NCBI RefSeq assembly: GCF_000718025.1
Contig: NZ_JODS01000003.1
Coordinates: forward strand, 186,001-250,000
Length of the DNA stretch: 64,000 bases
Direction: 5' to 3'
Origin: Kitasatospora purpeofusca
Lineage (GTDB): Bacteria > Actinomycetota > Actinomycetes > Streptomycetales > Streptomycetaceae
Shown here: positions 25,848 to 37,640 of the stretch, piece by piece
Layout of the letters: the number at the start of each line of letters is the position of its first letter
Numbering within the stretch: the stretch's first letter is position 1
Translations under genes and position numbers: made by a program
The notes under the pieces: generated by a model
The model's input: the letters and a program-made list of their open reading frames with translations, nothing else
Databases searched by the model: none
Told to the model about the DNA's origin: nothing

Positions 25848-27215
25848 ATCCGATACGCCCGGCCCTCCGCCGGGGCCCTCCGGGACGGGCAGGTCGGAGG
25901 CGGTGCCCGGGGCGGCCAGCCATTCGGCGCGGGTGGCGGGCAGCCGGGACGCGCCGTCCGCGCCGGTGCGGACCGCCAGGATCTGGTTGACCCCGATCCG
26001 GTTCTCCTCGAAGGCCAGCGCGGAGGCCGCCATGTAGAGCCGCCAGACCCGGGCCCGGCCGCGGCCGACCAGCCGGACCGCCTCCGTCCAGTGCGCCTCC
26101 AGATTGGCCACCCACTCACGCAGGGTCAGCCCGTAGTGCTCGCGCAGCGACTCGACGTCGCGCACCTCGAAACCCGCCGCCTCCAGCCGGGACACGGTGG
26201 AACCGACCGGGGACAGCTCGCCGTCCGGGAAGACGTAGCGGTCGATGAACGGGCTGGGGCGGTACGGCTCGCCGGGGCGGTCCGGCCGGCGGGCGATCTG
26301 GTGGTTGAGCAGCCGGCCGCCGGGCGCCAGCAGCCGGTACAGGTGCTCCGCGTACACCTGGTACTGGGCCTCGCCGACGTGCTCGGCCATGCCGACGCTG
26401 GAGATCGCGTCGAACGGGCCGTCCGGGACCTCCCGGTAGTCCTGGAGCCGGATCTCCACCCGGTCCGCGAGACCCGCCTCCTCGACCCGCCGGCGGGCCA
26501 GCTCCACCTGCGCCGCGGAGATCGAGACCCCGACCGCCGTCACCCCGTAGTGCCGGGCCGCGTGCAGCACCAGCGAGCCCCAGCCGGAGCCGACGTCCAG
26601 CAGCCGCATCCCGGGCCGCAGTCCGAGCTTGCGGCAGATGAGGTCCAGCTTGGCCTCCTGGGCCGCCTCCAGACTCCTGGCGGCCGGCTCCCAGTACGCG
26701 CAGGAGTAGACCATCGAAGGGCCCAGCACCAGGGCGTAGAAGTCGTTGCCGACGTCGTAGTGGTGGTGGATCGCGGCCCGGTCCCGGCTGCGGCTGTGCG
26801 CCCGCCCGCGGCCGTCCGGCGCCTCCTCGGCCGGCGGGGCCGGCTGAGGGCCGATCGCACCGGCCCGCAGCAGGGCCCCGGCGGCGCGGCGGCCCCTGAT
26901 CCCCAGCACGTCACCGGCGCCGAGCCGCAGCCGGCGCACCTCCGGGAGTTCGGCGACGTGCGCGACGGCGCGCAGCACCTCGTACAGATCGCTGCCCGGG
27001 GCGACGTCGAGGTCGCCCGCGACATAGGCGCGGGCCAGGCCCAGCTCGTTCGGCCGCCAGAGCAGCCGGCGCAGCGCCCGGCGGTTGCGCAGCACCAGGG
27101 TGGGCGCCCCCGGCGGGCCGGCGGTGCTGCCGTCCCAGGTCTGCAGCCGCAGCGGCACCGTGACCCCCAGCAGCCCGTCCAGGGCCTCGACCAGTCGCCT
27201 TGCGAGCTCCGCCAC
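25821..27215 (-). CDS. cfa: Cyclopropane-fatty-acyl-phospholipid synthase-type SAM methyltransferase
   Basis: 464 residues. The N-terminal segment (about 1-120) resembles the lipid-binding part of bacterial CFA synthases. The methyltransferase core (about 150-430) has HHHYDVGNDFYALVLG, VYSCAYW, the SAM loop LLDVGSGWGS, and SSVGMAEHVGE. It should transfer a methylene or methyl group from SAM to unsaturated membrane lipid chains. The Arg/Gly insertion at about 130-145 is poorly conserved sequence. The stop codon lies 16 bases from the tRNA-Ile gene. The substrate is not resolved: a methyl-branching enzyme is an alternative. Confidence 0.9.
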   Translation of the reverse strand: MAELARRLVEALDGLLGVTVPLRLQTWDGSTAGPPGAPTLVLRNRRALRRLLWRPNELGLARAYVAGDLDVAPGSDLYEVLRAVAHVAELPEVRRLRLGAGDVLGIRGRRAAGALLRAGAIGPQPAPPAEEAPDGRGRAHSRSRDRAAIHHHYDVGNDFYALVLGPSMVYSCAYWEPAARSLEAAQEAKLDLICRKLGLRPGMRLLDVGSGWGSLVLHAARHYGVTAVGVSISAAQVELARRRVEEAGLADRVEIRLQDYREVPDGPFDAISSVGMAEHVGEAQYQVYAEHLYRLLAPGGRLLNHQIARRPDRPGEPYRPSPFIDRYVFPDGELSPVGSTVSRLEAAGFEVRDVESLREHYGLTLREWVANLEAHWTEAVRLVGRGRARVWRLYMAASALAFEENRIGVNQILAVRTGADGASRLPATRAEWLAAPGTASDLPVPEGPGGGPGVSDLGDRRSVR

Positions 27216-27396
27216 CGCGCGCCTCCGTCCTGCTGTGCCTGTCCGGCCGTACCGGTCCCGACCGGTGGGTCCGAATGGGACCGGGAGGCCTGCGGCGACC
27301 GGGAGACGCGGAACGGGCTGACCCAGCTAAGCCCACCACCCACCCGACCCGTCCGGGTGGCGCGCCGCGCGCCGCGGCTGTCACCCGAAATGCCGA

Positions 27397-27431
27397 CGGG
27401 CCCCACCGGCTGCAACAGCCGGTGGGGCCCG
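27397..27431 (-). terminator. Terminator of the DUF3566-gyrase operon
   Basis: A perfect 16-base stem (CGGGCCCCACCGGCTG and its complement) with a CAA loop, 69 bases beyond the DUF3566 stop codon. A second smaller hairpin (GCCCCGTGCGGGGC, about 27458-27471) lies between the stop codon and this stem. Confidence 0.8.
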
Positions 27432-27499
27432 CTGATTCCGCTCCTGGACGGAAACGCCCCGTGCGGGGCGGGAACTGAGCCCGGGTCACGCCCGGACGG

Positions 27500-28285
27500 T
27501 CAGTCCTCCTCGGCCAGGGTGAGCTCGATGCCGCCGGTGAAGCCGGCCGCCGCGTTGTAGATGAACGCCGAGAGCGTGGACAGCGCGGTCAGCAGCACCA
27601 CGTCGACCACGGCGATCAGCGAGGTGAAGGTCATCACCTTGCCGAAGCCCACGTAGTCCATCAGGTTCAGGCCGCCGCCGTTGGTGTCCGAACCGGTGAC
27701 GTCCTTCAGCGTCTTGGCGAGCGAGTCGAAGACGCCGAGCGAGTCCAGCGTCATCCACAGCACCGCGGCCGCCACGATGATGATGATCCCGACCGCCAGC
27801 GACAGCAGGAAGCTGACCTTCATGACCGACCACGGGTCGGCCTTGGTCACCCGCAGCCGGGCCTTCCTGGTCCGTCCCAGACCGCCCGAGGCCACCGGCG
27901 GGGCGGCCGGACGGCGGGTGCCGCCGGCCGGCGTGCCGCCGGGCGGGGTCGGGCCGCCGCCGACCCGGGTGCCCCGGGGCGGGGTCGGCTGCCCCTTCGC
28001 ATAGGTGGTCGGCTGCGAGAACCCGCTGCCGCCACCCGCCGGTGCACCCGGCGGCGGGGCCGGCTGGCCGCCGTACCCCGCGCCCTGGCCCGCACCGCCG
28101 ACCGGGGGCATCAGCGAGGTGGACGCGGCCGGGTGCTCGGCCGGCGGCTGAGGCACGCCGTACGCCCCGCCGCCCTGTGCTGCGCCCGGACGGCCGCCGG
28201 TGGCTCCTCCCGCAGCACCCGTGGCTCCACTCACTGGTCCTCCCGCACTTCCCACCAGGGCGGCCGCACCGCCCTGCTTCGTCAC
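27500..28285 (-). CDS. DUF3566 transmembrane protein downstream of gyrA
   Basis: 261 residues. A long Gly/Ala/Pro-rich disordered N-terminus (about 1-140) precedes a basic patch (LGRTRKARLRVTK) and the DUF3566 domain (about 150-261). That domain has two membrane helices, WSVMKVSFLLSLAVGIIIIVAAAVLW and a second around VVDVVLLTALSTLSAFIYNAAAG. This family sits directly after gyrA in most actinobacteria, and its function is unknown. The GTG start has no strong ribosome-binding site. The gap to gyrA is 107 bases, so it probably belongs to the gyrBA transcript. Confidence 0.88.
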   Translation of the reverse strand: MTKQGGAAALVGSAGGPVSGATGAAGGATGGRPGAAQGGGAYGVPQPPAEHPAASTSLMPPVGGAGQGAGYGGQPAPPPGAPAGGGSGFSQPTTYAKGQPTPPRGTRVGGGPTPPGGTPAGGTRRPAAPPVASGGLGRTRKARLRVTKADPWSVMKVSFLLSLAVGIIIIVAAAVLWMTLDSLGVFDSLAKTLKDVTGSDTNGGGLNLMDYVGFGKVMTFTSLIAVVDVVLLTALSTLSAFIYNAAAGFTGGIELTLAEED

Positions 28286-28392
28286 TCGTCATCCAGCGCC
28301 CGGCGGGATTGCCCGGTACTGGTCGTCGGCCGGTACCGGCACGTCGCGCACGAATGCACGGACGTGACGGTACCGGCCGACGCGGTACGAGG

Positions 28393-31005
<2,613 letters not shown>

Positions 31006-31061
31006 TGGTGGTCAGTTTCCTTTCACGCGGACTGGTACGTGCGGGGCCTGCGGGGCAGGCG

Positions 31062-33059
31062 TCACACGTCCAGGAAGCGGACGTCCTTGGCGTTGCGCTG
31101 GATGAAGGAGCGGCGGGCCTCGACGTCCTCGCCCATCAGGACCGAGAACAGTTCGTCGGCGCGGGCGGCGTCCTCCAGGGTGACCTGGAGCAGCAGGCGG
31201 TGCTCGGCGTCCATGGTGGTGACCCGGAGCTCCTCGGCGTTCATCTCGCCGAGACCCTTGAAGCGCTGGATCGCGTCGTCCTTGGGCAGCCGGCGCCCGG
31301 CCTCGACGCCCGCCGCGATCACGGCGTCGCGCTCGCGGTCGGAGTAGGCGTACTCGAAGTCGTCCTTGCCCCACTTGATCTTGTACAGCGGCGGCATCGC
31401 GAGGTACACGTAGCCCGACTCGACCAGCGGCCGCATGAAGCGGAACAGCAGGGTCAGCAGCAGGGTGCGGATGTGCTGTCCGTCGACGTCGGCGTCGGCC
31501 ATCAGCACGATCTTGTGGTACCGCAGCTTGGACTCGTCGTAGTCCTCCTGGATGCCGCAGCCGAAGGCCGAGATCAGCGCCTGGACCTCGGTGTTCTGCA
31601 GCACCTTGTCGATCCGGGCCTTCTCGACGTTCAGGATCTTGCCGCGGATCGGCAGGATGGCCTGGGTGCGCGGGTCGCGGCCCTGCTTGGCCGAGCCGCC
31701 GGCGGAGTCACCCTCGACGATGAAGATCTCGCACTCGGACGGGTCCTTGGACTGGCAGTCGCTGAGCTTGCCCGGCAGCGAGGCGGACTCCAGCAGGCCC
31801 TTGCGGCGGGTGAGGTCGCGGGCCTTGCGGGCGGCGACGCGCGCGGTGGCGGCCTGGATGGACTTGCGGATGATGTCCGCGGCCTCGTTGGGGTTGCGGT
31901 CCAGCCAGTCGTTCAGCTGCTCGTGCACCACCCGCTGGACGAAGGTCTTCGCCTCGGTGTTGCCGAGCTTGTCCTTGGTCTGGCCCTCGAACTGCGGCTC
32001 GCCGAGCTTGACCGAGATGATCGCGGTCAGGCCCTCGCGGATGTCCTCGCCGGAGAGGTTGTCGTCCTTCTCCCGGAGCAGCTTCTTGTCCCGCGCGTAG
32101 CGGTTGACCAGGCCGGTCAGCGCGGCGCGGAAGCCCTCCTCGTGGGTACCGCCGCCGTGGGTGTGGATCGTGTTGGCGAAGGAGTAGACCCCCTCGGTGT
32201 ACGAGGAGTTCCACTGCATGGCGACCTCGACCGAGATCGCCTTGTCCTTGTCCTCCGCCTCGAAGTCGATCACCGAGGGGTGGATCACCTCGCCCTTGCG
32301 GGAGTTGAGGTGGGCGACGAAGTCGGCGATGCCGCCGTCGTACTTGTAGGTGACGGAGAGCGGCTTGCCCTCCTCGTCGACGTGCTCGGGGCGCTCGTCG
32401 GTCAGGGCGATGGTCAGGCCCTTGTTGAGGAACGCCATCTCCTGGAAGCGCCGGGAGAGCGTCTCGAAGGAGTAGACCGTGGTCTCGAAGATGTCCGGGT
32501 CGGCCCAGAAGGTGACGCTGGTGCCGGTGCGCTCGGTGGCCTCGTGCTGCGACAGCGGGGCGGTCGGCGCGCCGACCTTGTACTCCTGCGTCCAGCGGTG
32601 GCCGTCGGTGTGGATCTCCACGGCGAGGCGCGTGGACAGCGCGTTCACCACCGAGACGCCGACGCCGTGCAGACCGCCGGAGACCGCGTAGCCGCCGTTG
32701 CCGAACTTGCCACCCGCGTGCAGGACCGTCAGCACGACCTCGACGGCGGGCTTGCCCTGGCCCGGCATGATGCCGACCGGGATGCCTCGGCCGTTGTCGA
32801 CCACACGGACTCCGCCGTCGGCCAGGAGCGACACGTTGATGGTGTCCGCGTGCCCGGCCATCGCCTCGTCGACGGAGTTGTCCACGATCTCCTGCACCAG
32901 GTGGTGCAGGCCGCGCTCGCCGGTGGAGCCGATGTACATGCCGGGGCGCTTGCGGACGGCGTCGAGGCCCTCCAGCACCTGGATGGCGCTGGCGTCGTAC
33001 GACCTCTCGGCCTGGTCGGTCTGGTCTGGGATCTGGCTGGGGTTGCCGGAATCGGCCAC
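31062..33059 (-). CDS. gyrB: DNA gyrase subunit B
   Basis: 665 residues from GTG 33059, preferred because GAGAGGG lies eight bases upstream; a longer reading from 33092 is possible but lacks a ribosome-binding site. The ATPase domain shows EIVDNSVDEAMAGHA and the loop GGLHGVGVSVVNALS. The TOPRIM domain shows EGDSAGGSAKQGRD and DADVDGQHIRTLLL. It supplies ATP-driven strand passage with GyrA downstream. The 285-base upstream gap contains a TAGACT hexamer (about 33171-33176) as a possible -10, without a good -35. Confidence 0.98.
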   Translation of the reverse strand: MADSGNPSQIPDQTDQAERSYDASAIQVLEGLDAVRKRPGMYIGSTGERGLHHLVQEIVDNSVDEAMAGHADTINVSLLADGGVRVVDNGRGIPVGIMPGQGKPAVEVVLTVLHAGGKFGNGGYAVSGGLHGVGVSVVNALSTRLAVEIHTDGHRWTQEYKVGAPTAPLSQHEATERTGTSVTFWADPDIFETTVYSFETLSRRFQEMAFLNKGLTIALTDERPEHVDEEGKPLSVTYKYDGGIADFVAHLNSRKGEVIHPSVIDFEAEDKDKAISVEVAMQWNSSYTEGVYSFANTIHTHGGGTHEEGFRAALTGLVNRYARDKKLLREKDDNLSGEDIREGLTAIISVKLGEPQFEGQTKDKLGNTEAKTFVQRVVHEQLNDWLDRNPNEAADIIRKSIQAATARVAARKARDLTRRKGLLESASLPGKLSDCQSKDPSECEIFIVEGDSAGGSAKQGRDPRTQAILPIRGKILNVEKARIDKVLQNTEVQALISAFGCGIQEDYDESKLRYHKIVLMADADVDGQHIRTLLLTLLFRFMRPLVESGYVYLAMPPLYKIKWGKDDFEYAYSDRERDAVIAAGVEAGRRLPKDDAIQRFKGLGEMNAEELRVTTMDAEHRLLLQVTLEDAARADELFSVLMGEDVEARRSFIQRNAKDVRFLDV

Positions 33060-33344
33060 GAAGCGCCCTCTCTGGCACAGCACGGGCCGCACATCCCCGC
33101 TCCCCTACGGGCGGGCGTGCGACCACGGCGTTTCGACTCGGTTGCCACTAGCAACAGTGTTTGCCCTTCAGTCTACCGGTACGACTGACATCGATGGGCG
33201 TTTGGCAGCCTCTGAGGGCAGAAATGCCGCCCTGAATCCCCTCGGGACATGTCCCGATACTCGCCCGGGGGGCTCAGAGCGCCTGGAAGGGCCGTCAGGG
33301 GTTCCGGAGGATTACGGTCCGCTCCTTCCCGGCACCCTCCGGGG

Positions 33345-33866
33345 TCACCCCCAGGTGTCACCCGGCCCCTTGCTGCCGGGAGCGCGCAGCCGGCCGTAGC
33401 CCCGCACCGGGGCGGCCGGGCCGAGCACCTTGATCGTGCGCACCGTGCCGTGGCCCAGCTCGTGGTTCAGGCGGGCCACCAACTGCCGTGCCAGCCAGCG
33501 CAGTTGGGTCGCCCAGGCGGTGGAGTCGCACTGCACGGTGAGCACCGCCGCCTCGTCGTCGTAGGCGGTCGGGGTGCAGTGCGCGGCGATGTCGGGCCCG
33601 ACGATCTGCGGCCAGCGGCCCATCACCCCGCCGACCGCCGCCGAGGACTCCCAGCCCCGCTCGGTCAGCAGCCGGTTGAGCGCCGCCCCCAGCGGCACCG
33701 GGTCACGACCGTCCGAGCGGGCCCCGCTGCGCAGGCCGGTCCGCTTCGCCTCGCGCTTCTCGCGGACCTGCTCACCGCGCTGGCGGGCCTGCGCCCGGGC
33801 CGCCCGCAGCGCCGAACGCGCCAGATCGGCACCGGTCGGCCCGGGGTGCTCCGCCGACTCGCTCAC
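33345..33866 (-). CDS. DUF721 / DciA-like protein
   Basis: 173 residues. A basic, helical N-terminus (about 15-60, rich in Arg and Gln) precedes a DUF721 core (about 65-160) with LLTERGWESSAAVGGVMGRWPQIVG, LTVQCDSTAWATQLRWL and IKVLGPAAP. DUF721 proteins include DciA, the replicative helicase operator of bacteria that lack DnaC/DnaI loaders, so a role in loading DnaB is plausible. It lies between recF and gyrB, as in other actinobacteria. Two DnaA-type 9-mers lie just upstream of the start codon (33878-33897). Confidence 0.88.
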   Translation of the reverse strand: MSESAEHPGPTGADLARSALRAARAQARQRGEQVREKREAKRTGLRSGARSDGRDPVPLGAALNRLLTERGWESSAAVGGVMGRWPQIVGPDIAAHCTPTAYDDEAAVLTVQCDSTAWATQLRWLARQLVARLNHELGHGTVRTIKVLGPAAPVRGYGRLRAPGSKGPGDTWG

Positions 33867-33877
33867 GGCGATCTCCT

Positions 33878-33897
33878 TATCCCCACCCTGTGGACAA
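33878..33897. promoter_or_regulatory. Pair of DnaA boxes before the DciA-like gene
   Basis: TTATCCCCA (33878-33886, one mismatch) and TGTGGACAA (33889-33897, perfect) face each other two bases apart, 12 bases before the DUF721 start codon. DnaA bound here could control that gene. Confidence 0.65.
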
Positions 33898-34039
33898 CGG
33901 TGAGCCGTCCAGCGTACGGGAGCCGGACGGGCCCGGGCGGCGCGGGTGGGTGTCGTGGGGAGCCGTCCGGGACCGGCCGCGGCGGCCCTCGGCGGGCGGG
34001 GGAGACCCGCGTGGGGCCGGGGTCAGGCGGAGGGCGGGG

Positions 34040-35173
34040 TCAGGCGGTGACGCGCTGGACCGCGCCGTCGGCGACCGTGTACCGGGCCCCGGCCAGCGCC
34101 TTCGGCACGTCCTCGGCGACCGCCGCGGTGACCAGCACCTGCTCGCCGCCGGCCACCAGCTCGGCCAGCCGGTCGCGGCGGGCGGCGTCCAGCTCGGCGA
34201 AGACGTCGTCCAGGATCAGCACCGGCTCTCCCCCGTCCGAGCGCAGCAGCTCGTACGAGGCCAGCCGCAGCGCCAGCGCGAACGACCAGGACTCGCCGTG
34301 GCTGGCGTAGCCCTTGGCGGGCAGCGGGCCGAGCTTGAGCACCAGCTCGTCCCGGTGCGGGCCGACCAGGGTGATCCCCCGGTCGACCTCCTGCTTGTGG
34401 ACCGTCCGCAGGGCCTGGAGCAGCTGCTCCTCGGCCTCCTCGCGGCTGGTCGGCAGCTCGCCCTCGAAGGAGCTGCGGTACTCCAGCGCGGTGTCGCCGC
34501 CGCCCGGCGCGAGCTGCCCGTAGGCGGCCGAGACCAGCGGCTGGAGGGACGCCACCAGCTGCAGGCGGAAGGCGGTGAGCTCGGCGCCGGCCCGGGCCAG
34601 ATGGCCGTCCCAGACCTCCAGGGTGGAGAGGTCGGCGCCCTTGCCGCCACCGGCCCTGCGGGCCATCGCGGCGGTCTTCAGGAGGGCGTTGCGCTGCTTG
34701 AGCACCCGCTCGTAGTCCTGCCGGACCCCGGCCAGCCGGGGCGCGCGGGCGGTCAGCAGCTCGTCCAGGAAGCGCCGGCGCTCCCCCGGGTCGCCCTTGA
34801 CCAGGGCGAGGTCCTCGGGGGCGAACAGCACGGTGCGCAGCAGGCCCAGCACATCGCGCGGGCGGACGTTGTCGGAGCGGTTGATCCGGGCCCGGTTGGC
34901 CTTGCCCGGAGTGATCTCCAGCTCGACCAGGGTGGAGCGCCCCCGGTCGACCACCGAGGTGCGGATCACGGCGCTCTCGGCGCCCAGCCGGATCAGCGGG
35001 GCGTCGGTGGCGACCCGGTGGCTGCCCAGGGTGGCGACGTAGCCGACCGCCTCGACCAGATTGGTCTTGCCCTGGCCGTTGGGGCCGACGAACGCCGTCA
35101 CGCCCGGGTCGAGGGGAACCTCGGCCCGGGCGTAGGAGCGGAAGTCGGCGAGCGACAGGTGCGCGACGTGCAT
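34040..35173 (-). CDS. recF: DNA replication and repair protein RecF
   Basis: 377 residues. SMC-like ATPase with Walker A in VGPNGQGKTNLVEA near residue 32, signature region SHGESWSFALALRL, and Walker B in PVLILDDVFAELD with following Asp. RecF loads RecA at single-stranded gaps with RecO and RecR. ATG start at 35173 without an obvious ribosome-binding site. It lies 61 bases downstream of gnd, so it may be translated from the dnaN-gnd-recF transcript. Confidence 0.97.
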   Translation of the reverse strand: MHVAHLSLADFRSYARAEVPLDPGVTAFVGPNGQGKTNLVEAVGYVATLGSHRVATDAPLIRLGAESAVIRTSVVDRGRSTLVELEITPGKANRARINRSDNVRPRDVLGLLRTVLFAPEDLALVKGDPGERRRFLDELLTARAPRLAGVRQDYERVLKQRNALLKTAAMARRAGGGKGADLSTLEVWDGHLARAGAELTAFRLQLVASLQPLVSAAYGQLAPGGGDTALEYRSSFEGELPTSREEAEEQLLQALRTVHKQEVDRGITLVGPHRDELVLKLGPLPAKGYASHGESWSFALALRLASYELLRSDGGEPVLILDDVFAELDAARRDRLAELVAGGEQVLVTAAVAEDVPKALAGARYTVADGAVQRVTA

Positions 35174-35195
35174 GGCGGTGGACTGCGCTCGCCTT

Positions 35196-35235
35196 CTGTG
35201 GAGAAGCCTCGGGACCTGTGGAGAAGCTTCGGGAC
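35196..35235. repeat. 20-base tandem repeat between gnd and recF
   Basis: CTGTGGAGAAGCCTCGGGAC (35196-35215) is repeated directly (35216-35235) with one change (C to T). Each copy contains TGTGGAGAA, one base from the DnaA box TGTGGACAA. The second copy runs into the gnd stop codon. Confidence 0.85.
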
Positions 35236-36110
35236 TACTTCGACTCGACCGCGTGGCCGCCGAACTGGTTGCGCAGCGCGGCGATCATCTTCATCTGCGG
35301 CGAGTCGTCCTGACGGGAGGCGAAGCGCGCGAACAGCGAGGCGGTGATCGCCGGCAGCGGGACGGCGTGGTCGATCGCGGCCTCGACGGTCCAGCGGCCC
35401 TCGCCGGAGTCGGCGGCCCAGCCCTTGAGCTTGGCCAGGTGCTCGTCGTCGTCCAGGGCGCGGACGGCCAGGTCGAGCAGCCAGGAGCGGATCACGGTGC
35501 CCTCCTGCCAACTGCGGAAGACCTCGCGGACGTCGGTCACCTCGGGGGCGGCCTCCAGCAGCTCCCAGCCCTCGGCGAAGGCCTGCATCATCGCGTACTC
35601 GATGCCGTTGTGGACCATCTTGGCGAAGTGGCCGGCGCCGACCGCGCCCGCGTGCACCGAGCCGAAGTCGCCCTCGGGCTTGAGCGCGTCGAAGACCGGC
35701 TTGGCCAGGGCCACGTGCTCGGCGTCGCCGCCGTACATCAGCGCGTAGCCGTTCTCCAGGCCCCAGACGCCGCCGGACACACCGCAGTCGACGAAGCCGA
35801 TGCCCTTGGCGGCCAGCGCCTCGGCGTGCTTGATGTCGTCGGTCCAGCGGGAGTTCCCGCCGTCGACGACCACGTCACCGGGGGACAGCAGCTCGGACAG
35901 CTCGTCCACGGTGGCCTGGGTGGCGGCGCCGGCCGGGACCATGACCCAGACGACGCGCGGGCCCTGCAGCTTGGAGACCAGCTCCTGGAGGCTCTCGACG
36001 TCGGAGATGTCGGGGTTGCGGTCGTAGCCGATGACGGTGTGGCCGGCGCGGCGGATCCGCTCGCGCATGTTGCCGCCCATCTTGCCGAGACCGATGAGGC
36101 CGAGCTCCAT
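35235..36110 (-). CDS. gnd: 6-phosphogluconate dehydrogenase, short decarboxylating type
   Basis: 291 residues, the short (GndA/YqeC-like) form. NAD(P)-binding motif LIGLGKMGGNM at the N-terminus, substrate motif CGVSGGVWGLENG, and catalytic region KMVHNGIEYAMMQAF. It converts 6-phosphogluconate to ribulose 5-phosphate with release of CO2 in the pentose phosphate pathway. Its place between dnaN and recF is characteristic of Streptomyces. The ATG at 36110 has AAGGA seven bases upstream. The 216-base gap to dnaN includes a DnaA-like TTGTTCACA at about 36236. Confidence 0.95.
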   Translation of the reverse strand: MELGLIGLGKMGGNMRERIRRAGHTVIGYDRNPDISDVESLQELVSKLQGPRVVWVMVPAGAATQATVDELSELLSPGDVVVDGGNSRWTDDIKHAEALAAKGIGFVDCGVSGGVWGLENGYALMYGGDAEHVALAKPVFDALKPEGDFGSVHAGAVGAGHFAKMVHNGIEYAMMQAFAEGWELLEAAPEVTDVREVFRSWQEGTVIRSWLLDLAVRALDDDEHLAKLKGWAADSGEGRWTVEAAIDHAVPLPAITASLFARFASRQDDSPQMKMIAALRNQFGGHAVESK

Positions 36111-36326
36111 AGCCAAATCCTTACCTGTGGTGACGTCTCTGCGGGCGGCGCCGTTGCCGCGCCTCCTTGAGCCTACGTGCTGGAGCGCGGGCGCCTCCCC
36201 GCGATCGGGGCCGACCGGGGGAGGCTTCCACAGGTTTGTTCACAGGGCTGTGGGCGAACGGCCCGGCGGACCGGAAGCCGGCCGGTGCGCGGACCCGGCC
36301 GGAGCGTCCGGCCGGGTCTCCCGGGC

Positions 36327-37457
36327 TCAGCCGGAGAGGCGGACCGGCATGATCAGGTACTGGTAGGCCTCGTCGGCCTCGGCGTCCACCGCGGCCTTGC
36401 CGCTGAGCAGCGCGGGCTTGGTCGGGGTGGTGAAGCTCAGCTGGGCGAAGGGGGAGTCGATGGCCTTGAGGCCCTCCTCCAGGTAGCCCGGGTTGAAGGC
36501 GATCGAGATGGCGTCGCCCTCCAGGGAGGCGTCGATCCGCTCGGTGGCCTGGGCGTCGTCGCCGGAGCCGGCCTCCAGGGTGAGCACGCCCTCCTCGAAG
36601 TTCAGCCGGACCGGGGTGTTGCGCTCGGCCACCAGGGAGACGCGCTTGAGCGCCTCCAGGAAGGGCTGGGTCTGGATCGCCGCGATCGCGTTGAACTCGG
36701 TCGGGAAGAGGCTGCGGTACTTGGGGAACTCGCCCTCCAGCAGCCGGGTGGTGGTCCGCCGGCCGGCGCCCTCGAAGCCGATCAGGCCCTCGCCCGCGCC
36801 GCCCGAGGAGAGCGCGATGGAGACGCTGTCGCCGCTGCCCAGGGACTTGGCGATGTCCTGCAGGGTCTTGGCCGGGACCAGGGCGACCGCCGAGATGTCG
36901 GACTGCTCGGGCTTCCACATCAGCTCGCGGACCGCGAAGCGGTAGCGGTCGGTGGCGGCCAGGGTGATCCGGTCGCCCTCGATCTCGACCCGCACACCGG
37001 TGAGCACCGGCAGGGTGTCGTCGCGGCCGGCGGCCACGGCGGCCTGGCTGACCGCGGAGGCGAACACGTCGCCCGGGACGGTGCCGGTCGCGGTCGGCAT
37101 CGCCGGCAGGGCCGGGTACTCGTCCACCGGGAGGGTCGGCAGGGTGAACCGGGAGCTCCCGCAGACCACGCTGACCCGCTGGCCGTCGGTGGAGATCTCC
37201 ACCGGCCGGTTGGGCAGGTTGCGCGAGATGTCGTTGAGCAGCCGGCCGGAGACCAGCACGGTTCCGGGCTCCTCGATGTCGGCCTCCAGCCCGACCCGGG
37301 CCGAGACCTCGTAGTCGAAGCCGGACAGGGCCAGGCTGCCGTCCTGCGCCGTCAGCAGCAGGCCGGCCAGCACCGGCACCGGCGGCCGTGCCGGGAGGCT
37401 GCGAGCAGCCCAGGCCACCGCCTCCGCGAGGACGTCACGCTCCACCCGGAACTTCAC
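36327..37457 (-). CDS. dnaN: DNA polymerase III beta sliding clamp
   Basis: 376 residues with the three repeated clamp domains. It begins MKFRVERDVLAEAVAWAARS and ends YQYLIMPVRLSG, the usual C-terminal clamp ending (MPVRL). The ring-shaped dimer tethers polymerase to DNA and binds partner proteins. The GTG start at 37457 has AGGAGG ten bases upstream. Separated from dnaA by oriC, as usual in actinobacteria. About 180 bases of leader lie before the first oriC box, and its promoter should lie there. Confidence 0.98.
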   Translation of the reverse strand: MKFRVERDVLAEAVAWAARSLPARPPVPVLAGLLLTAQDGSLALSGFDYEVSARVGLEADIEEPGTVLVSGRLLNDISRNLPNRPVEISTDGQRVSVVCGSSRFTLPTLPVDEYPALPAMPTATGTVPGDVFASAVSQAAVAAGRDDTLPVLTGVRVEIEGDRITLAATDRYRFAVRELMWKPEQSDISAVALVPAKTLQDIAKSLGSGDSVSIALSSGGAGEGLIGFEGAGRRTTTRLLEGEFPKYRSLFPTEFNAIAAIQTQPFLEALKRVSLVAERNTPVRLNFEEGVLTLEAGSGDDAQATERIDASLEGDAISIAFNPGYLEEGLKAIDSPFAQLSFTTPTKPALLSGKAAVDAEADEAYQYLIMPVRLSG

Positions 37458-37640
37458 CGGTAACCGCCTCCTGGATCGAGCGCTCCCGCTCGCACGTCTG
37501 GTTCTTCTGATCTTGGTCTTCGCCGCGGCTGTCCACCGAGCTCCGCCGCTCCGCTTCCAGTCGCCGAGGACAGTCTGACGTACTCCACCGACAGACGGGG
37601 CAGACGGGCGGAAGCAACTCGAACGGATGTCGGGGCCCGG

